DNA from: Roseivivax isoporae LMG 25204
Lineage (GTDB): Bacteria > Pseudomonadota > Alphaproteobacteria > Rhodobacterales > Rhodobacteraceae
Assembly: GCF_000521865.1 (NCBI RefSeq)
Contig: NZ_JAME01000001.1
Location: 1-64,000 of the forward strand
Reading direction: 5' to 3'
DNA length: 64,000 nt
The position numbers were made by a program, and so were the translations under genes. Positions within the stretch are counted from its first letter, which is position 1. Each line of letters opens with the position of its first letter. Shown piece by piece: positions 41,803-49,713 of the stretch. The notes beneath the pieces were generated by a model. That model worked only from the letters and a program-made list of their open reading frames with translations, made no database searches and was not told where the DNA came from.

Positions 41803-44117
41803 CGGCGCCGCTGCACGACGAGACGCCGACCCTCGCGCCCGACCGGGCGGAGGTGGTCCTGGCGGCCCGCAACATCTCGAAGAGCTACGGCGCGGTGCAT
41901 GCGCTCAAGAGCGTGAACTTCGACGTGCATCGCGGCCAGGTCACCACGCTCTTCGGCGAGAACGGCGCGGGCAAGTCGACGCTGATGAAGATCCTCTCGG
42001 GCGTGGTCGCGCCAACCGCGGGCGAGCTGATCCTCGACGGCCGGCCGGTCGAGATCCGCTCGACCGTCGAGGCGCGCGAGCTCGGCGTCTCGATCATCCA
42101 CCAGGAGCTGTCGCTCGCCCCCAATATGAACGTGCGCGACAACATCTTTCTCGGGCGCGAGATCATGGGCCCCCGCGGCGTGAACTTCGCCGAGGAGGAG
42201 CGCCAGTGCCGTGCCCTCATGGAAGATCTCGAGGAAGACATCGATCCGCTGACCCCGGTCGAGGAACTGCGCCTCGGCCAGCAGCAGATCGTCGAGATCG
42301 CCCGCGCGCTGAGCGTCAATTCCCGCATCCTCATCATGGACGAGCCGACCTCGGCGCTGTCCGCCTCGGAGGTCGAGGTGCTGTTCAAGGTCATCCACGA
42401 CCTGAAGGCGCGCGGGGTCTCCATCGTCTACATCTCGCACCACCTCGAGGAGGCGCTGACCATCACCGACCACGCGGTGGTGCTGCGCGACGGCGTGATG
42501 ACCGCCTACGCGCCGCGCGCCGAGATCGACCTCGAATGGATCGTGCGCAACATGGTGGGCGAGAACTTCGATCTCGGCTCGCCGCCCGACACCACGTTCG
42601 GCGAGGTCGCGCTGTCGCTGCGGAACCTGTCGGTGCCGGCGCCCGGGGGATCGGGCTATTCCGTGGTGGACCGGCTGTCGCTCGACGTGCGGCAGGGCGA
42701 GATCGTCTGCATCTACGGCCTGATGGGCGCGGGGCGCACCGAGATGATGGAATGCGTGGCCGGGCGGCTGCCGGCCTCGGGCGGGCAGGTGCTGCTGCAC
42801 GGACGCGACGTGGCCGGCATGACCATCGCGCAGCGCATCGACGCGGGTCTCGTGCTGACCCCCGAGGACCGCCAGCGCGACGGGCTGGTCCAGACCATGA
42901 CGGTCGGGCAGAACCTGTCGCTCGCCTCCATCGGCGCCTTCACCCGGCGGCTTCTGACCTCGCGGGCCGCGGAGCAGGAGATCATCGAGCGCTCGATCCG
43001 GGAGGTCACGATCAAGACCGACGGCGGCGGGGCGGCCATCGGCTCGCTCTCGGGCGGCAATCAGCAGAAGGTCGTGATCGGCAAGATGCTGGCCACGAAT
43101 CCCTCGGTCGTCCTGCTCGACGAGCCGTCGCGCGGCATCGACATCGGCGCCAAGGCCGAGGTGTTCCGCCTGCTGGCCGAGGGCGCGCGAAAGGGGCTCG
43201 CGGTGGTCTACTCGACCTCCGAGGTCAGCGAGTGCCTGTCCATCGCGCACCGCATCATCGTCATGCACAAGGGCAAGATCTCGGCCACGTTCGGGCCCGA
43301 CGCGACCAAGGAACAGATCATGGCCGCCTCGGGCGAGGTGGACCTCGAGCAGAGCCTGCGCGCGGCCTTCGGGCTCGAGCAGTGCGAGGTCGTGACCGAC
43401 CTCCACGAGGACGATCTGGCGCTCGGGCCGCTCGGCGCGGCGGGGGGCAGGTTCCTGTCGGCCGAGATCGCCGGCGGCCGCAACGCCATCATCGGCGCGG
43501 GTCATGGCCGGACGCTTCTGGCCTGCGTGGACGCGCTCGAGCCCCGGCACGCGCCCGCACTCAGGGTCGTGTCGCTGATGGGCTCGCTCACGAGCGGCTC
43601 GGACGTGAACCCGCATGCCATCGTCGCGCGGCTGGCCGAGGCGACGGGCGCGGAGCCCGCGTCGATGCCGGTGCCGTTCATCGCCAATACCGCCGCCGAC
43701 CGCGACGTCCTGCTGAGCCAGAAGGCCGCGGCGCACGCGGCGGACCTCGCGCGGCGGGCGGACCTGATGGTCGTCGGCATCGGCACGACCGCCCCCGAGG
43801 CCGAGCTTGTCGCCACCGGCATGATCGAGCCGGCCGAGATGGCCGCCATCGCCGGGGCCGGCGGCGTGGGCGAGATCCTCGGGCACTTCTTCGACCGGCG
43901 CGGCCGGCCTGTCGGGCAGGAGGTCAGCGGGCGGATCCTGACGCAGCCGCTCGAGGCGCTGAAGGGCCGCCGCATCGTTGCCGTGGCCGGCGGCACCCTC
44001 AAGACCCACGCGATCAAGGCCGTCCTCGAAAGCGGCCTCCTGAGCGGCCTGATCGTCGACGAGCCCACCGCCCGGGCGATCGTCGACATGGACAAGCCGT
44101 CCTCGGCCCAGCACTGA
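41799..44117 (+). CDS. CUT2-type sugar ABC ATPase fused to a SorC-type effector domain (EryE-like)
   Basis: A 772-residue protein, about 260 longer than usual two-domain sugar ATPases. NBD1 (residues 20-255) has Walker A GENGAGKST (53-61), signature LRLGQQQ (157-163) and Walker B LIMDEPTSA (D181, E182). NBD2 (270-512) has the CUT2-typical degenerate Walker A GLMGAGRTE (307-315), signature LSGGNQQK and Walker B LLDEPSRG. Residues 514-765 then form a complete SorC/EryD-like sugar-phosphate-binding domain, with MPVPFIANTAADRDVLLSQ, VGIGTTAPEAELV, GEILGHFFDRRG and SGLIVDEPTARA. These align end to end with EryD residues 60-318. There is no HTH. One continuous frame with no stop, slippery run or internal ribosome site at the junction. 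A feedback sensor in the transporter is the natural inference. Confidence 0.95.
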   Translation: MTAPLHDETPTLAPDRAEVVLAARNISKSYGAVHALKSVNFDVHRGQVTTLFGENGAGKSTLMKILSGVVAPTAGELILDGRPVEIRSTVEARELGVSIIHQELSLAPNMNVRDNIFLGREIMGPRGVNFAEEERQCRALMEDLEEDIDPLTPVEELRLGQQQIVEIARALSVNSRILIMDEPTSALSASEVEVLFKVIHDLKARGVSIVYISHHLEEALTITDHAVVLRDGVMTAYAPRAEIDLEWIVRNMVGENFDLGSPPDTTFGEVALSLRNLSVPAPGGSGYSVVDRLSLDVRQGEIVCIYGLMGAGRTEMMECVAGRLPASGGQVLLHGRDVAGMTIAQRIDAGLVLTPEDRQRDGLVQTMTVGQNLSLASIGAFTRRLLTSRAAEQEIIERSIREVTIKTDGGGAAIGSLSGGNQQKVVIGKMLATNPSVVLLDEPSRGIDIGAKAEVFRLLAEGARKGLAVVYSTSEVSECLSIAHRIIVMHKGKISATFGPDATKEQIMAASGEVDLEQSLRAAFGLEQCEVVTDLHEDDLALGPLGAAGGRFLSAEIAGGRNAIIGAGHGRTLLACVDALEPRHAPALRVVSLMGSLTSGSDVNPHAIVARLAEATGAEPASMPVPFIANTAADRDVLLSQKAAAHAADLARRADLMVVGIGTTAPEAELVATGMIEPAEMAAIAGAGGVGEILGHFFDRRGRPVGQEVSGRILTQPLEALKGRRIVAVAGGTLKTHAIKAVLESGLLSGLIVDEPTARAIVDMDKPSSAQH

Positions 44118-44133
44118 CACGGAGACACCCGAG

Positions 44134-45198
44134 ATGACTGATGTCACCACCACCAAGAAGCAGGGGTCCGGCGGTCCGATGGCCGGCATGTTCGGCGAAG
44201 GCGCCGGCATCGTGCAGATCCTGCTCGAGGGGCGCGCCTTCTTCGCGCTCATCGCGATCATCCTGATCTTCTCGTTCCTGTCGCCGAACTACGCGACGGT
44301 GTCGAACTTCCTGATCATGGCGAACCACGTCGCGATCTTCGGCCTCTTGTCCATCGGCATGATGCTGGTGATCCTGAACGGCGGCATCGACCTGTCGGTG
44401 GGGTCGGTCCTCGGGCTGACCGGGGTCTTCGCCGGCTTCCTGATGCAGGGGGTCGAGATCGAGGCGGCGGGCGTCATCCTCTACCCGCCGGTCTGGGCCG
44501 TGGTGGTGCTGACCCTCGCACTCGGTGCCCTCGTCGGCGCGGTCAACGGCGTGCTCGTCGCCTTCTTCCGGGTGCCGGCCTTCGTCGCCACGCTGGGCTC
44601 GCTCTACGTGGCGCGCGGCGTCGCGCTACTGATGACGAACGGGCTGACCTTCAACAACCTCTCGGGCGATCCCGCGCTCGGCAATACCGGTTTCGACTGG
44701 CTGGGCTTCAACCGCATCGGCGGGGTGCCGATCGGTGTCATCGTGCTGGCCGTCGTCGCCATCGCCGCGGGGCTCCTGCTGTCGCGCACCGCCTTCGGCC
44801 GCTGGCTCTACTCGTCGGGCGGCAACGAGCGCGCGGCCGAGCTGTCCGGCGTGCCGGTCAAGAAGGTGCAGATCGCGGTCTACGTGCTCTCGGGCATCTG
44901 CGCCGCGATCGCGGGGCTCGTGCTCAGCTCGCAGCTCACCTCGGCCGGCCCGACCGCCGGCACCACCTACGAGCTGACCGCCATCGCCGCGGTCGTCGTG
45001 GGCGGCGCGTCGCTGATGGGCGGGCGCGGCACGGTGCGCGGCACGCTGCTCGGCGCCTTCGTCATCGGCTTTCTCAGCGACGGCCTCGTCATCATCGGCG
45101 TGTCGTCCTACTGGCAGACCGTCTTCACCGGCGCGGTCATCGTCCTCGCGGTGATGCTCAATTCCATCCAGTACCGGGGCAAGGCCCGCAAGGGCTGA
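44134..45198 (+). CDS. CUT2-type ABC transporter permease (EryF-like)
   Basis: A 354-residue permease of the ribose/xylose family with about ten hydrophobic helices. Recognition features are SIGMMLVILNGGIDLSVGS near residue 88, VPAFVATLGSLYVARG near 150, NERAAELSGVPV in the cytoplasmic loop, and VVVGGASLMGGRGTVRGT near 290. Sixteen bases separate it from the fused ATPase. Its N-terminal 25 residues are a polar cytoplasmic extension. It works as a homodimer with the fused ATPase and the binding protein downstream, probably importing erythritol or a related tetritol. Confidence 0.93.
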   Translation: MTDVTTTKKQGSGGPMAGMFGEGAGIVQILLEGRAFFALIAIILIFSFLSPNYATVSNFLIMANHVAIFGLLSIGMMLVILNGGIDLSVGSVLGLTGVFAGFLMQGVEIEAAGVILYPPVWAVVVLTLALGALVGAVNGVLVAFFRVPAFVATLGSLYVARGVALLMTNGLTFNNLSGDPALGNTGFDWLGFNRIGGVPIGVIVLAVVAIAAGLLLSRTAFGRWLYSSGGNERAAELSGVPVKKVQIAVYVLSGICAAIAGLVLSSQLTSAGPTAGTTYELTAIAAVVVGGASLMGGRGTVRGTLLGAFVIGFLSDGLVIIGVSSYWQTVFTGAVIVLAVMLNSIQYRGKARKG

Positions 45199-45293
45199 CC
45201 CCGTCCCCGTTTCGCGCAGTCCGGGCGAGGAGACCCGACGCGAAGACCCGCCGGACAACCGGCAACCACCAGACCCCTAGGGAGACCATTTAG

Positions 45294-46241
45294 ATGATCG
45301 CATTCACCAGACGCGCGCTCTTGGCGGCCGCGGCCTCGCTGCCCCTCATGGCGGGCTCGGCCTGGGCCGAGGGCCTCATTTCCATCATCGTGACCGACCC
45401 GGCGAACCCCTACTGGTTCACCGAGGGCGAAGTGGCCAAGGCGACCGCCGAGGAACTCGGCTACGAGGCCACCGTCGCTGCCCACAAGGGCGACACCAAC
45501 GTCGAGTCGAACCTCATCGACGCGGCCATCACCAACGGCGCCAAGGCGATCATCCTCGACCCCGCGAACGCCGACGGCTCGGTCGGCGTGGTGCGCAAGG
45601 CCACCGAGGCCGGCATCCCGGTGTTCCTCGTGAACGCCGAGATCAACGAATCCGGCATCGCGATCGCGCAGCTCGTGTCGAACAACGCGCAGGGCGCCGC
45701 CATCGGCGCGGTGCAGTTCCAGTCGCTGGTGGGCGACACGGCAAAGTACGTCGAGTTCTTCGGCAACCCCGCCGACAACAACGCCGCCACCCGGTCGAAC
45801 GGCTACGAGACCGTGCTGAGCCAGTATCCCGGCCTCGAGAAGGTGGCCGAGGAGGTCGCCAACTGGGACCGCACGCAGGGCTACAACAAGATGCAGTCGA
45901 TCATCCAGGCGAACCCCGAGATCGACGCGGTGATCTCGGGCAACGACGAGATGGCGCTGGGCGCGATCGCGGCCCTCAAGGAGGCCGGCATGCTCGACGG
46001 CATGATCGTCGGCGGCTTCGACGGCTCGCCCGACGCGGTCGAGGCGGTGAAGGCCGGCGAGATGGCCTACACCGTGCTGCAGCCCGTCGCCGTGTTCGCG
46101 CGCGAGGCCGTCATCCAGGCCGACCACTACATCAAGAACGGCGAGCCGATGGTCAGCGAGGAAAAGCAGCTCTTCGACTGCCTGCTGATCACCCCCGACA
46201 ACGTGGACAAGTACACAGCCGCGTTCACGCTTTCCGAGTGA
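45294..46241 (+). CDS. CUT2-type periplasmic sugar-binding protein (EryG-like)
   Basis: A 315-residue type I periplasmic binding protein. A twin-Arg-like signal peptide (FTRRALLAAAASLPLMAGSAWA) precedes a mature protein starting EGLISIIVTDPANPYW. The ribose-binding family features are AIILDPANADGSVGVVRKA, SNNAQGAAIGAV, AVISGNDEMALGA and GGFDGSPDAVEAVKAGEM. In place of the RbsB lid residues it has PYWFTEGEV. It is last in the importer operon, 95 bases after the permease; that spacer includes a small GCCGG/CCGGC stem. A 10-bp hairpin terminator follows the stop. Confidence 0.93.
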   Translation: MIAFTRRALLAAAASLPLMAGSAWAEGLISIIVTDPANPYWFTEGEVAKATAEELGYEATVAAHKGDTNVESNLIDAAITNGAKAIILDPANADGSVGVVRKATEAGIPVFLVNAEINESGIAIAQLVSNNAQGAAIGAVQFQSLVGDTAKYVEFFGNPADNNAATRSNGYETVLSQYPGLEKVAEEVANWDRTQGYNKMQSIIQANPEIDAVISGNDEMALGAIAALKEAGMLDGMIVGGFDGSPDAVEAVKAGEMAYTVLQPVAVFAREAVIQADHYIKNGEPMVSEEKQLFDCLLITPDNVDKYTAAFTLSE

Positions 46242-46285
46242 CCTCCCGGACGGACGCGCCCCGCGCGCGCCCGTCCTCCTCCCGG

Positions 46286-46309
46286 CGGCGCGAAGGCAAC
46301 TTCGCGCCG
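46286..46309. terminator. Strong rho-independent-like hairpin after the importer operon
   Basis: CGGCGCGAAG (46286-46295), loop GCAA, CTTCGCGCCG (46300-46309), then TTCGTATGT. The stable GNRA-type tetraloop and position between the convergent importer operon and the CoA-linked operon mark it as a terminator, probably used from both sides. Confidence 0.75.
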
Positions 46310-46352
46310 TTCGTATGTCCGCCGGAAAGGCGCGGCGACCGGGCGCAACGGG

Positions 46353-47870
46353 TTAGCGCCACTCGGCCGGCGCGTCGAGCGGCAGCCCCAGTGTCACGCG
46401 TCGGCGCAGCCAGGGGCTCGCTCGGTAGCGCGGATCGCCGGTGAGCGTGTGAAGCGCGTCGAGGATACGCAGGATGTGGGCCGCGCCGATTGCGTCGCCC
46501 CACCGCAGGGGCCCGCGGGGATACCCGAGGCCGAGCGTCGTTCCGAGCTCGATGTCCCCGGGCGAGGCGATCCCCTGCTGGGCAATGTCGCAGGCGATGT
46601 TCACGATGGTGGCGAGCGTGCGCTGCGCCACGAACCCGGGGCTGTCGGCGATCACCGTGACCGGCCGGCTGGCGGCAAGCCACGCCACCACCCGGTCGCC
46701 CATGACGGCACGCGTCATGGGCGTGCCCATCACCGTCAGCCGCCCGCCCTCTATCGCAGGTCCGAAGAGCGGATCGATCGCGACGACGCGTGCGGGGTCG
46801 AGCCCGTGGGCCGCCGCTTCCGCCGTCGCGTCGCGGCCGAGGGGGGCCGCGATCACGGCGCTTGAAGCGGAGGGTTTTGCGCCCTCGTCCCGCGCCTCGG
46901 AAGGAAAAAGCGCCGCGATCCGGTCGCGCCATGGCGTATCGAGCGCGCCCAGCCAGACCTTTCCGCCGTCGCCGTTCGGCACGGCGGAGGCCGTCGGGTC
47001 CTGTCGCACACCGTTGTCATAGCGGTAGAAACCCTCGCCGGACTTGCGGCCGAAAAGCCCGGCCGCCACCCGGATCGGCAGGATCGGCGAGGGGCGGAAG
47101 CGCGGCTCCTGGTAGAATCCGTCGTAGATCAGGTCGAACACCTTCGAGGATACGTCGAGCCCGGTCAGGTCGAGGAGCGCGAAGGGCCCGAGCCGGAATC
47201 CTGCCGCTTCTTCGAGGATCGCGTCCACCTGTTGGGGCGTGGCCACGCGATCCTGGACGATGCGCAGCCCCTCGGTCGTCAGACCGCGCGCGGAATGATT
47301 CACGAGGAAGCCCGGGGCGTCTGCCGCGCGCACCGGCGCGTGCCCGAAGTCGCGCGCGTAGGCGTCGAGCCGGTCCAGAACCGCGTCCTCGCTGCGCAGC
47401 CCGCCGATCACCTCGACCACCTTCATCAGCGGCACCGGGTTGAAGAAGTGGAACCCCGCGACCCGTCCGGGACGCGCGCATCCCGCGGCGATCTCGCTCA
47501 CCGACAGGGACGAGGTGTTGGTGGCAAGGATGCAATCCGGACCCACCACCGCCTCGAGGTCACGGAATAGGGCGCGTTTGACCTCGAGGTCCTCGGCGAC
47601 TGCCTCGACCACGAGGGCGGCGCCCGCGACGTCGGAGAGATCGGTCGCGACCACGATGCGGTTGGGAGCGTCGGCCGCGAGATCGGGCTCGAGCCGCCCC
47701 TTGGCCGCGAGCTTCTCGATCATGGCGAGGGCATGGGCGCGCGCGGCCTCGGCCGCCTGGCGGCTGGCATCGAGCGCGATCACCCGGCTTCCGGCCTGCG
47801 CGAAGACCTGGACGATGCCGCGGCCCATCGTGCCGGTGCCGATGACCGCGACCGGAGAGAGGGTGGTCAT
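46353..47870 (-). CDS. 3-hydroxyacyl-CoA dehydrogenase
   Basis: A 505-residue NAD-dependent 3-hydroxyacyl-CoA dehydrogenase of the PaaH/HbdA type. NAD-binding VIGTGTMGRGI is at residues 9-19. The catalytic GFHFFNPVPLMKVVEV has His near 140 paired with Glu. A complete first 3HCDH C-domain (PGFLVNHSARG, then GPFALLDLTGLDV) is followed by a second, shorter one (SPGFVAQRTLATIV, GLGYPRGPLRWGD). No enoyl-CoA hydratase domain is attached. ATG overlaps the CoA-transferase stop (ATGA). It is the last gene of the 13-gene operon and would oxidise a hydroxyacyl-CoA produced by the preceding enzymes. Confidence 0.93.
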   Translation of the reverse strand: MTTLSPVAVIGTGTMGRGIVQVFAQAGSRVIALDASRQAAEAARAHALAMIEKLAAKGRLEPDLAADAPNRIVVATDLSDVAGAALVVEAVAEDLEVKRALFRDLEAVVGPDCILATNTSSLSVSEIAAGCARPGRVAGFHFFNPVPLMKVVEVIGGLRSEDAVLDRLDAYARDFGHAPVRAADAPGFLVNHSARGLTTEGLRIVQDRVATPQQVDAILEEAAGFRLGPFALLDLTGLDVSSKVFDLIYDGFYQEPRFRPSPILPIRVAAGLFGRKSGEGFYRYDNGVRQDPTASAVPNGDGGKVWLGALDTPWRDRIAALFPSEARDEGAKPSASSAVIAAPLGRDATAEAAAHGLDPARVVAIDPLFGPAIEGGRLTVMGTPMTRAVMGDRVVAWLAASRPVTVIADSPGFVAQRTLATIVNIACDIAQQGIASPGDIELGTTLGLGYPRGPLRWGDAIGAAHILRILDALHTLTGDPRYRASPWLRRRVTLGLPLDAPAEWR

Positions 47871-49063
47871 GGATCCGCTTCCTTTCCTGCTGTGTCGAGT
47901 GGACCGAGGACCGACGCGGTGTCGGCGCCGAGATCAGGCGCACGCGCCGCGGCGAGACGGGGATGCGCCGAGAGGCGCAGAGGGGTGCGCGGCGTCAGGA
48001 CCGGGGGCACGCCCGGATGCGCCTGCCGGGCGAACATGGGGTTCCGGGGGCTCGCACGCGCGTCCTCTGCCAAGAGCTGCGCGGCATCGCGATAGGGCGA
48101 CCAGCAGACCGACGTGCCCGCGAAGGCGTCCGCGATCTGCGTCAGGTCGCGCGCACCGGCCCAGTCCTGCACCAGCGCGGCGATCGCATGGCGTGCCCTG
48201 AAGCGCTCCGCGTCGTCGTCGAGCGGGGCGCCGAAGGCCTCGCCGATGCGATCCATGGCGGTGCCGAGCCCGGTTGCGGAGAGAAGCGCGCGCCACTGCT
48301 TGCCGGTGACGGTCGCAAGCATGAACCGCCGCCCGCACCGCGTCTCGAAATCGCGGCCGAAGCTGCCGTAGACCCAGTTCTCCTGCCGGGGGCGGGCCTC
48401 GCCCGAGAGCTCGGCCTCGGGCAGGATGCCCACATTGGCCATTGTCTCCATGGCGATGTCCGAGAGGCTGAGCGCGACGTGCTGGCCGCGCCCGGTGCGC
48501 CGACGCTCCAGTTCGGCGGCGAGGAGTCCCATTGCGAGCGTGCGTCCGGCGATCACGTCCCAGAAGGGCACTGCGTTGTTGACTGGCGAGTCGAGGCCTG
48601 CGGGGCCGGCCATCTGCGCCGCCCCGCATGCGGCGTGCACGGTATAGTCGATGGCGGTGGCGCCGTCGGGACTGCCGTCGAGCGTGACGACGATCACGTC
48701 TTGGCGGCGGTCCAGCAGCGCCTCGGGGGCCAGCGCGCCGCGCGCGGGCAGGTTCGTCACGAAGATGCCGTCGCCCTCGCAGACCAGCCGCGCGGCGGCC
48801 TCGCGTCCTTCCTCGGTGCGCAGGTCCAGCGTCACGGACTTCTTGCCGCGGTTGAGCATGGTCCAGTAGAGGCTCGCACCCTCTTGCGAGAGCGGCCAGC
48901 GCTGGTGGTCGAGCCCTCCCTCGGAAGGGTCGAGCCGGATCACCTCGGCCCCGAGCGCGGCAAGGCTCATGGTCGCGAGCGGCGCCGCGATGAAGGCCGT
49001 GGATTCGACGATCCTGAGGCCTGCGAGCGGCCCCTGGTCCGTGGGTGCGACGGCCGCTGCCAT
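47867..49063 (-). CDS. Class III (CaiB/BaiF-type) CoA-transferase
   Basis: A 398-residue family III CoA-transferase. It has GLRIVESTAFIAAPLATMSLAALGAEVIRLD at the N-terminus and the catalytic aspartate in FWDVIAGRTLAMGLLAAELERR, followed by TGRGQHVALSL. The C-terminal small domain includes SVCWSPYRDA. It would activate a carboxylic acid by moving CoA from a donor such as succinyl-CoA or acetyl-CoA. It overlaps both neighbours by four bases. Together with the ADP-forming synthetase at 58105-60276 the operon has two CoA-activating enzymes, which suggests two acids, or substrate and product, need thioesters. Confidence 0.92.
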   Translation of the reverse strand: MAAAVAPTDQGPLAGLRIVESTAFIAAPLATMSLAALGAEVIRLDPSEGGLDHQRWPLSQEGASLYWTMLNRGKKSVTLDLRTEEGREAAARLVCEGDGIFVTNLPARGALAPEALLDRRQDVIVVTLDGSPDGATAIDYTVHAACGAAQMAGPAGLDSPVNNAVPFWDVIAGRTLAMGLLAAELERRRTGRGQHVALSLSDIAMETMANVGILPEAELSGEARPRQENWVYGSFGRDFETRCGRRFMLATVTGKQWRALLSATGLGTAMDRIGEAFGAPLDDDAERFRARHAIAALVQDWAGARDLTQIADAFAGTSVCWSPYRDAAQLLAEDARASPRNPMFARQAHPGVPPVLTPRTPLRLSAHPRLAAARAPDLGADTASVLGPLDTAGKEADP

Positions 49064-49713
49064 CAGCCGCGCTCCAGCAGCGGCAGGAGTTCGGCAGATT
49101 GCGCCACCACGAAGCGGTTTCGCATGAGCGCGAGCGAAGCTTCGTGGTAGGCGGTGTTGCTGCTGGCCACCGCGTCCTCCACGACGACCGTGTAGTAGTC
49201 GTGGTGCGCCGCGCTGCGGACGGTCGATTCCACGCAACCCTCTGTATTGGCGCCAAGGCACACGACGGTGTCGATGCCGTTGGCGCGCAGGATCAGGTCG
49301 AGTGCGGTGCGGTGGAAGGCGTCGGGGCGCATCTTGTCCACGACAGGATCCTCGGGGCGCGGCGCGATGCCGTCACAGAATTCGGCGCCCCAGCTTCCGG
49401 GCAAGGTGTAGTCGGGGCTCTTGCCGTCCCGAAGTTTGAGTCGAAGCCAGGCCGGGCTGTCGCCTGCCCCGCCCGGAAGTGTGACCTGCCGGACGAACAC
49501 GGTCATGATGTCCGACGCCTGGGCGCGGCGCACGACGTCGACCATGATCGGCAGGTGCGCCTCGGCCAGCGCCATGTCGCGGCCTGCGCGGGCGAAAACG
49601 CCGTCCGGCGCGAAGAAGTCGTTCTGGATGTCGATGACCACCAGCGCCGTCTGCGCGGGGATCAGGATCTCCTCCAGTGTTTGGCGCACGATCTTGCCGT
49701 TATGATTCAACAT
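49063..49713 (-). CDS. Isochorismatase-family cysteine hydrolase (first copy)
   Basis: A 216-residue hydrolase. The catalytic triad positions are Asp in VVIDIQNDFF (near residue 28), Lys in VVDKMRPDAFHRT (near 127) and Cys in GANTEGCVEST (near 160). Members hydrolyse C-N bonds of amides, carbamates or ureido acids (RutB, biuret hydrolase, maleamate amidohydrolase). The start codon overlaps the end of the TRAP permease gene by 14 bases, and the stop overlaps the CoA-transferase start. Its position directly before a CoA-transferase suggests the freed acid is activated next. It shows only distant resemblance to the second isochorismatase in this operon. Confidence 0.9.
   Translation of the reverse strand: MLNHNGKIVRQTLEEILIPAQTALVVIDIQNDFFAPDGVFARAGRDMALAEAHLPIMVDVVRRAQASDIMTVFVRQVTLPGGAGDSPAWLRLKLRDGKSPDYTLPGSWGAEFCDGIAPRPEDPVVDKMRPDAFHRTALDLILRANGIDTVVCLGANTEGCVESTVRSAAHHDYYTVVVEDAVASSNTAYHEASLALMRNRFVVAQSAELLPLLERG

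Noticed and set aside
41424-44261. Minus-strand open frame of 945 codons opposite the fused ATPase
   Set aside because: No recognisable domain and compositionally a shadow. The plus-strand frame has all ABC and SorC motifs.
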